This document shows, piece after piece, positions 59,314 through 64,000 of a stretch of DNA of 64,000 bases. Source of the stretch: Sphingobacteriaceae bacterium (lineage in GTDB: Bacteria; Bacteroidota; Bacteroidia; B-17B0; Aurantibacillaceae); assembly GCA_016715905.1 (NCBI GenBank), contig JADJXI010000004.1, forward strand, positions 372,001 through 436,000. Direction: 5' to 3'. The position numbers and the translations under genes are program-made. The stretch's first letter is position 1. Each line of letters begins with the position of its first letter. The notes below the pieces were generated by a model. The model was not told the origin of the DNA. It was given only the letters and a program-made list of their open reading frames with translations, and searched no databases.

Positions 59314-60695
59314 GAAGTGGGAAATTTTATCTGGTAAGAAGGAGGAGTTCTATTGACTAATTCTATTTTTCCGTTAAGCTGTTCAATAAAGGTATGAATT
59401 AGCATTAATCCCGTTGTGGTTGTATCATTAAAATCAATATTGGCTGGAAATTCACCATTACAGTCACAATAGGTTAAATTTATTTCTCCGTTTTTTATAT
59501 CCGAAGTAATTTTAATTTGCGAATTCACGCCTTGTTTGAAGGAATGTTTGAGAGAATTCATGATTAATTCATGAATTAATAAACCAAATGGTAAAGCCTG
59601 TTTTAAATCTACCACACAATCTTGGCCTTCAAATTTTAAAGAAAAATGAGGGTTGGCATTAATATTATTAAATACTTCAATTATATGTTCTTTGATACTT
59701 ATTTTATCAAACTTTTCTTTTCGGTATAATAGCTCATGAACCAAGGCAGTAGATTTAATACGTTTTCGACTATCTGCTAATGCCTCTTTTGCTTTATCAT
59801 TATCAATGTTCATTTCTTTTAACTGCAGCATACTGGAAACTAGCGCAAGATTATTTTTAATACGATGGTGAATTTCGGATAATAACAGTTCTTTTTCCTT
59901 TAATGCATTAAGCAGCGATTCTTCATTTATTTTTTGTTCTGTGATGTCTTTAGAAAAAATAGATATTCCAATTATTTTACGGTCATAATCAAATATAGGA
60001 TGATAGCTGGTTTCGAAAAATAAATAATTTGAATTGGAAATGGTAAATTTTTCAGTTTCACGAATAAATTCTCCTTTAAAAACTTTTTTATAAATTTCCT
60101 TTAATTTTTCGTGTTTGGTTGGATCAATAAAATTTAATACATCTTTGCCAATTATCTCTGAATTTACCCCAAGTTTTTCAACTTGCTTTATAAAAGCTGC
60201 ATTACATTCCGTAATTCTATGTTCACGATCTATGGATAAAATAATATCTTCTGTATTATTGATAATTGAAAATAGTTTCTCTCTCTTGTTTTTTAATTCA
60301 TTATCCATTTTTTTGGAAGCAGATATGTCTTTAGAAATCACAAGGATATTTTCAACTTCTTTTTTATCATTCAATACGGCTGAAATATTTAATTCATACC
60401 AAACATTCTCATCCGGATTTAAATTATTTAATACTTCTAATTCAAATTGGGCTTTCTCTTTTGTTTCTTTTACTTTCTTTAAAACCGCGCTGTAAGAATC
60501 TTGATAAGCAGGAGGCACATAATTGAGTACGGTAGTTCCTAATACACTTTCTTCATCATAACCGGGTTGGGTGTAACTGATGTAATTAATAGTTAATTTA
60601 TCTGGGTCAACCAAAACTACAATATCCTTAATTAAACCGGTAAGCGCGTTAAAGTAAGGGTTAATATCAGTTTTTGAAGATGTGTTTTTATCCAT
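59310..60695 (-). CDS. Cytoplasmic PAS-PAS histidine kinase, HisKA_2 type
   Basis: 461 residues without membrane helices. Two PAS domains (about 15-125 and 140-250; the second contains EHRITECNAAFIKQV, the first ends in PAC-like IISKDISASKKM), a linker (EQKINEESLLNALKEKELLLSE) and a HisKA_2 phosphoacceptor box IHHRIKNNLALVSSML (His276/277), then HATPase motifs FGLLIHELIMNSLKHSF and TGLMLIHTFIEQL. The cytoplasmic PAS input is consistent with a redox, light or small-molecule signal. A TAACTTTG box on the reverse strand lies at 60712-60719, 16 bases before the ATG. First gene of the two-component operon. Confidence 0.9.
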   Translation of the reverse strand: MDKNTSSKTDINPYFNALTGLIKDIVVLVDPDKLTINYISYTQPGYDEESVLGTTVLNYVPPAYQDSYSAVLKKVKETKEKAQFELEVLNNLNPDENVWYELNISAVLNDKKEVENILVISKDISASKKMDNELKNKREKLFSIINNTEDIILSIDREHRITECNAAFIKQVEKLGVNSEIIGKDVLNFIDPTKHEKLKEIYKKVFKGEFIRETEKFTISNSNYLFFETSYHPIFDYDRKIIGISIFSKDITEQKINEESLLNALKEKELLLSEIHHRIKNNLALVSSMLQLKEMNIDNDKAKEALADSRKRIKSTALVHELLYRKEKFDKISIKEHIIEVFNNINANPHFSLKFEGQDCVVDLKQALPFGLLIHELIMNSLKHSFKQGVNSQIKITSDIKNGEINLTYCDCNGEFPANIDFNDTTTTGLMLIHTFIEQLNGKIELVNRTPPSYQIKFPTS

Positions 60696-60711
60696 TATTA
60701 ATTGATTATAC

Positions 60712-60719
60712 CAAAGTTA
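60712..60719 (-). promoter_or_regulatory. Putative -7 box (TAACTTTG on reverse strand) for the two-component operon
   Basis: Exact TAnnTTTG ending 16 bases before the kinase ATG (60695). Confidence 0.5.
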
Positions 60720-60867
60720 ATTAACTTTCTTACTTCACCATATTTTTGTGATAAAAATTAACCATTTTGTTAGCTGTTTATCTAAATGAAATTAGGTTCT
60801 AGTACCAACAAGAATTGATTCTATACCGTTAATCATGATTGTTAGCAAATTATCAGTAAATCCTTAT

Positions 60868-61641
60868 TTATAGAAGTTTTTCTATCCCCATTCCAAATAG
60901 CGCAAAGTCGTATTTTACCGGGTCATTCGCGTCGCATTTCCTTAAAAAAGTTGTTAGCTCGGTCACCGACTTCCAATCATTTTGTGTTCTTGCTAAAATG
61001 CCCAAACGCCGGCTAATATTACCGGTATGTATATCCAGGGGTAAACATAATTCTGCCGGTTTAATAGTTTTCCATATACCGAAGTCAACTTTTCTCATGT
61101 CATTTCTTACCATCCACCTTAAGTACATGCAAATTCTTTTAGCGCTTGAGTTTTTTAGTGGATCTGATATGTGTTTTTCAAGTCTGTTTGGATGGTTAAT
61201 TTTTAAAAACAGATTTCTAAAATGATGAATTCGATCAGCTAATCCCGTTTCATTCAATACTGCAAATGCGCCCTCTAATCCTTGATGTTTGAGGTATAAA
61301 TTTTTTAATGATTTAATGAAAAACTCAAAATCCCGGGCATTAAAAGTTCGGTGAACAAATCCATTCAAATTTGATAAATCTTTTTTAGTATGATTCAATA
61401 CAAAATGATAAGGGTCATTGTCCATCCGCTGCATCATGCTTTTAGCGTTAGTCAAAATTGCCTTTCTATTTCCCCATGAAATGGTAGCCGTTAAAAAACC
61501 TGCAATTTCTATATCCTCTTTTTTACTGAAAAGATGAGGAATGCTGATAGGATCATTTTCAATAAAATCGGGATGATTAAATCGATTATGCTGATGATCT
61601 AATAAATCTTTAATTTCTGAAAATCGAAGTTCACTTTTCAT
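60868..61641 (-). CDS. TIGR02757-family protein (DUF2400)
   Basis: 257-residue conserved protein of the TIGR02757 family, common in Bacteroidota, function unknown. Typical segments: DPISIPHLFSKKEDIEIAGFLTATISWGNRKAI (shown in parts; about 31-60), ARDFEFFIKSLKNLY, KRICMYLRWMVRNDMRKVDFGIWK and PLDIHTGNISRRLGI, ending YDFALFGMGIEKL. The last pieces, with a helix-hairpin-like layout and the conserved Asp-Ile-His, recall HhH-GPD DNA glycosylases, a resemblance I inferred by eye. Its ATG overlaps the MFS stop by 4 bases; the two are on one transcript. Confidence 0.85.
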   Translation of the reverse strand: MKSELRFSEIKDLLDHQHNRFNHPDFIENDPISIPHLFSKKEDIEIAGFLTATISWGNRKAILTNAKSMMQRMDNDPYHFVLNHTKKDLSNLNGFVHRTFNARDFEFFIKSLKNLYLKHQGLEGAFAVLNETGLADRIHHFRNLFLKINHPNRLEKHISDPLKNSSAKRICMYLRWMVRNDMRKVDFGIWKTIKPAELCLPLDIHTGNISRRLGILARTQNDWKSVTELTTFLRKCDANDPVKYDFALFGMGIEKLL

Positions 61642-62897
61642 AATTCAGATAAATCGAGTTTTTTCAATTCAGGATTTAAACGGTTAACACCCAGCACAAC
61701 ACCAATAGTTAATACACCCCCCAATACAATAGAAGGAATTAAGCCAATTAATTTAGCGCTTGCCCCACTTTCAAAAGCACCTATTTCATTACTACTGCCA
61801 ATAAAAATGCTGTTAATAGCACTTACTCTTCCCCGCATATGATCAGGGGTACTTAATTGAAGAATAGAATGCCGAACAACCACACTCACATTATCAAAGG
61901 CTCCGGTTAATGCCAGGCAGGTAAAAGCAATCCAGTAGTTTACACTTAAGCCAAACAATATGGTAAATAATCCAAATGCAAAAACCGACCATAACATGGC
62001 CAAGCCTGCTTTTTTAGCCGGGGGAATAAATACCATTATTAAAGCCATTATAACAGCACCAATAGCAGGCGCAGTTCTTAATAAACCGTAGGCTTCGGGT
62101 CCCAAATGCAAAACTTTATCCGTAAATGCCGGTATAATGGCAACGGCCCCACCAAATAAAACGGCAAATAAATCAAGTGATAATGCACTAAATACCATTT
62201 TGTTTTTTAATACAAAACGTAAACCCACTTTCATGCTATCCATAACCGATTCTTTTGCATTTTGATTGCTGGGTATGCCTTTATTCTTAATGAGGTAAAT
62301 TAATATAAACGTAATGGCAAACAATACCACTTCAATACCATGACATAAATTCGCATTAAACTTATCATTTATCGAATATAAAATACCGGCTATTACAGGA
62401 CCCAAGATTGAACCAATGTGCCAACCTGTGCTGTTCCAGGTAGCTGAATGCGTATATAGAGAACGAGGCACGATTTGACTCATAAATGCGGGCATAGTTG
62501 ACGCTAAAAAGGAGCGTACAATTCCGAAAATAAAAACGATTACAAAAAGGGTACTCATACCAAAAGAACGGAGAAACTTAAAAGAAGAATCACTATTTAA
62601 AAAAAGAACAACGGCGCCCAATAAAAGAAAAAATATAGCAGCCAGAATAATTCTTTTCCGTGCAATTTTATCAGCCAAATAACCGCTAAAAAAAGAAGAT
62701 AAAATAAAAGGAAGGGCCTCTGCCAAACCAATTAATCCCAGGGCTAATTCTTCTTTGGTGTATTCATAATAAATTTGAAGGCTAATGGTAGCAAATTGCA
62801 TTTGAATGGCCAGCGTAAGAATAAAACGTGCAAAAACGAATAATCTGAACTCGGGTATTTTTAAAATTTGTAGCGATTCAGCTTTGAAAAAGGACAT
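61638..62897 (-). CDS. MFS transporter
   Basis: 419-residue major facilitator with about 11-12 helices. N-terminal half has FARFILTLAIQMQF and the MFS loop motif GYLADKIARKRIILAAIFF (about 74-92); the C-terminal half has RHSILQLSTPDHMRGRVSAINSIFIG (shown in part), as in the enterobactin-exporter-like EntS/YfiS group of MFS proteins. Substrate unknown. I start at the ATG 62895-62897 rather than the longer frame to 62903, because a TATCTTTG box (62901-62908) leaves only three bases before this ATG and overlaps the longer reading. Confidence 0.9.
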   Translation of the reverse strand: MSFFKAESLQILKIPEFRLFVFARFILTLAIQMQFATISLQIYYEYTKEELALGLIGLAEALPFILSSFFSGYLADKIARKRIILAAIFFLLLGAVVLFLNSDSSFKFLRSFGMSTLFVIVFIFGIVRSFLASTMPAFMSQIVPRSLYTHSATWNSTGWHIGSILGPVIAGILYSINDKFNANLCHGIEVVLFAITFILIYLIKNKGIPSNQNAKESVMDSMKVGLRFVLKNKMVFSALSLDLFAVLFGGAVAIIPAFTDKVLHLGPEAYGLLRTAPAIGAVIMALIMVFIPPAKKAGLAMLWSVFAFGLFTILFGLSVNYWIAFTCLALTGAFDNVSVVVRHSILQLSTPDHMRGRVSAINSIFIGSSNEIGAFESGASAKLIGLIPSIVLGGVLTIGVVLGVNRLNPELKKLDLSEL

Positions 62898-62900
62898 AAG

Positions 62901-62908
62901 CAAAGATA
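62901..62908 (-). promoter_or_regulatory. Putative -7 box (TATCTTTG on reverse strand) for leaderless MFS gene
   Basis: Exact TAnnTTTG ending 3 bases before the ATG at 62897. Confidence 0.5.
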
Positions 62909-62961
62909 TGGTTTTTACTAATTTGCTCTAATTTGTAGCAATCAATTTTAAACTTGGCCCG

Positions 62962-62969
62962 TACTTTTG
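62962..62969 (+). promoter_or_regulatory. Putative -7 box (TACTTTTG) for leaderless radC
   Basis: Exact TAnnTTTG ending 4 bases before the ATG at 62974. Confidence 0.5.
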
Positions 62970-62973
62970 TGTA

Positions 62974-63672
62974 ATGAATGCATTGGAACAAAGAATAACA
63001 CTAAAGTTTTTGGCTGAGGCCGATAGACCCAGGGAAAAAATGGCCAATAAAGGCAGGGCTTATTTGAGCGATGCTGAATTGCTAGCCATACTTTTAGGTT
63101 CGGGAAATAAAAAAGAAACAGCAGTACAACTTGCTCAGCGTATTTTAAGTGATCAGGAAAATAACATCAATAAACTGGCCAAATTAGATATTAATGCGCT
63201 CAAGAAATACAATGGAGTAGGCGAAGCCAAGGCTATACATATTGTTGCCGCTTTTGAATTGGGTAGGAGAAGGATTGGACTTGATACAGATCCTATTCAA
63301 AAAATTCAGTCCAGTAAAAATGCCTATGATATTTTGAAAAAGTATTTGAGTGATTTACCTCATGAAGAATTTTATGTTTTGTATTTAAATAGAGCCAATC
63401 AAATAATAAAAGAAGAATCGATTAGTAAAGGCGGGGTTAGCGGAACAGTAGTAGATATTAAAATAATATGTAAAAAAGCGCTTGAATTATATGCAACCGG
63501 CATTATTATGGCACATAATCATCCAAGTGGCCAACTTCAACCTAGTAGTGAAGATAAGCATATCACCAAAAAGATTAAGGAGGCATTAACTTTATTTGAA
63601 ATTCAATTATTGGATCATTTAATAATAGGCGATCAAAATTACTTAAGTTTTAACGATGAAGGAATACTTTAA
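62974..63672 (+). CDS. radC: RadC-family JAB-domain protein
   Basis: 232-residue RadC protein. N-terminal HhH-like region (DRPREKMANKG, LLAILLGSGNKKETAVQLAQRIL, and KYNGVGEAKAIHIVAAFELG, about 76-95) followed by the JAB/MPN metalloprotease-like domain with the JAMM motif AHNHPSGQLQPSSED (about 176-190) and a conserved upstream Glu (about HEEFYVLYLN). Although named after a DNA-repair gene, its role in repair has been questioned, and it is also common in mobile elements; this copy is chromosomal with core neighbours. The second ATG at 62978 is out of frame; 62974 is used. Divergent from the MFS gene. Confidence 0.93.
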   Translation: MNALEQRITLKFLAEADRPREKMANKGRAYLSDAELLAILLGSGNKKETAVQLAQRILSDQENNINKLAKLDINALKKYNGVGEAKAIHIVAAFELGRRRIGLDTDPIQKIQSSKNAYDILKKYLSDLPHEEFYVLYLNRANQIIKEESISKGGVSGTVVDIKIICKKALELYATGIIMAHNHPSGQLQPSSEDKHITKKIKEALTLFEIQLLDHLIIGDQNYLSFNDEGIL

Positions 63673-63735
63673 TGTATTCACATTATTTTTAAAAAGTAAT
63701 TTGGAAAACAACAAGATTTTAACGTCATTCGCTCA

Positions 63736-64000
63736 ATGATTAAGATAATAACGGTAATAGGAGCCCGACCACAAATTATAAAAGCCGCGGCATTAAGCAG
63801 AGCCATTTCAAATAAATTTAAATCTGAAATCGAGGAAATCATTGTTCACACCGGGCAACATTACGATGCCAATATGAGTGGTGTTTTTTTTGATGAACTC
63901 AATATCCCTAAACCTCATTATAATTTAAATACCGGTAGCGGAAGTCATGGCGTACAAACCGCTGCCATGATTGTTGGAATAGAGGAAATATTAGTAAAAG
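63736..64000 (+). CDS. wecB: UDP-N-acetylglucosamine 2-epimerase, WecB type (3' end cut off)
   Basis: Non-hydrolysing UDP-GlcNAc 2-epimerase that supplies UDP-ManNAc for surface glycans. Only the first 88 codons are in the window. Translated: start MIKIITVIGARPQIIKA, the family N-terminus with the GARPQ(F/I)IK motif, then VHTGQHYD(A)NMS (residues about 43-53), FDELNIP and the start of the next helix. The ATG at 63736-63738 is 63 bases after radC. It may belong to a surface-glycan cluster beyond the window's edge. Confidence 0.93.
   Translation, partial: MIKIITVIGARPQIIKAAALSRAISNKFKSEIEEIIVHTGQHYDANMSGVFFDELNIPKPHYNLNTGSGSHGVQTAAMIVGIEEILVK

Noticed and set aside
60741..60748. Forward TATTTTTG box in the gap upstream of the histidine kinase
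   Set aside because: No forward gene lies downstream within this gap; likely a chance match in AT-rich DNA.

Overview
The window looks like chromosome of an AT-rich member of the Bacteroidota. The evidence is the gliding ABC transporter pair GldF/GldG, several secreted proteins with type IX secretion (T9SS) C-terminal sorting domains (types A and B), TAnnTTTG promoter elements (the Bacteroidota -7 box), few Shine-Dalgarno sites, NamZ (DUF1343), a TIGR02757 protein and a Bacteroidota-type UvrA. No tRNA, rRNA, CRISPR array, insertion sequence or prophage was seen. The genus cannot be read from the sequence.

Layout. 0-1.6 kb: 3'-truncated dnaB (reverse) and a 326-base gap with two facing DnaA boxes. 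1.6-6.7 kb: a 2-hydroxyacid dehydrogenase, a lipoprotein, a LuxE-like acyltransferase, then gldF-gldG. 6.7-6.9 kb: two diverged copies of a structured non-coding repeat. 6.9-13.7 kb: FtsX-type permease, namZ, a 2-oxoacid dehydrogenase E2, a small lipoprotein, a serine beta-lactamase-like lipoprotein, mtgA and a thioredoxin-like protein. 13.8-21.7 kb: two large T9SS cargo proteins around a second thioredoxin-like gene. 21.8-26.6 kb: uvrA, mvaB, pyrD. 26.7-31.3 kb: a coiled-coil lipoprotein with an exact internal duplication, a DUF2779 nuclease gene split by a frameshift, a small exported protein and a third T9SS cargo protein. 31.3-33.0 kb: ettA. 33.0-38.8 kb: a reverse-strand glycan cluster (two GT-C membrane glycosyltransferases, one with a frameshifted 5' end; a methyltransferase-GT2 fusion; an FkbM methyltransferase). 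38.9-40.1 kb: a MarR regulator and yceI, with palindromes over the yceI promoter. 40.1-43.2 kb: RluF-like pseudouridine synthase, a LolD-type ATPase, a lipoprotein and a probable outer-membrane protein. 43.2-50.5 kb: waaA, a GT4 glycosyltransferase, and a flippase / two Wzz-like / O-antigen-ligase-like operon. 50.5-54.5 kb: guaB-def-TPR lipoprotein-zincin-DUF423 operon. 54.5-60.7 kb: a small exported protein, pckA, a TPR-SpoIIE phosphatase and a convergent histidine kinase/response regulator pair. 60.9-64 kb: TIGR02757 protein, an MFS transporter, radC and the start of wecB.

Together the genes are mostly core replication, repair, nucleotide and carbon metabolism, with a strong cell-surface part: lipopolysaccharide/exopolysaccharide synthesis, peptidoglycan synthesis and turnover, lipoproteins, gliding and T9SS-exported adhesin-like proteins. 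Several genes have a TAnnTTTG box only 3-9 bases before the start codon, which predicts leaderless mRNAs; this was used to correct starts (mtgA, pyrD, MFS). The least explained items are the four-way-junction repeat at 6.7-6.9 kb, the palindrome pair over the yceI promoter, and two frameshifted genes (DUF2779 and a GT-C enzyme).
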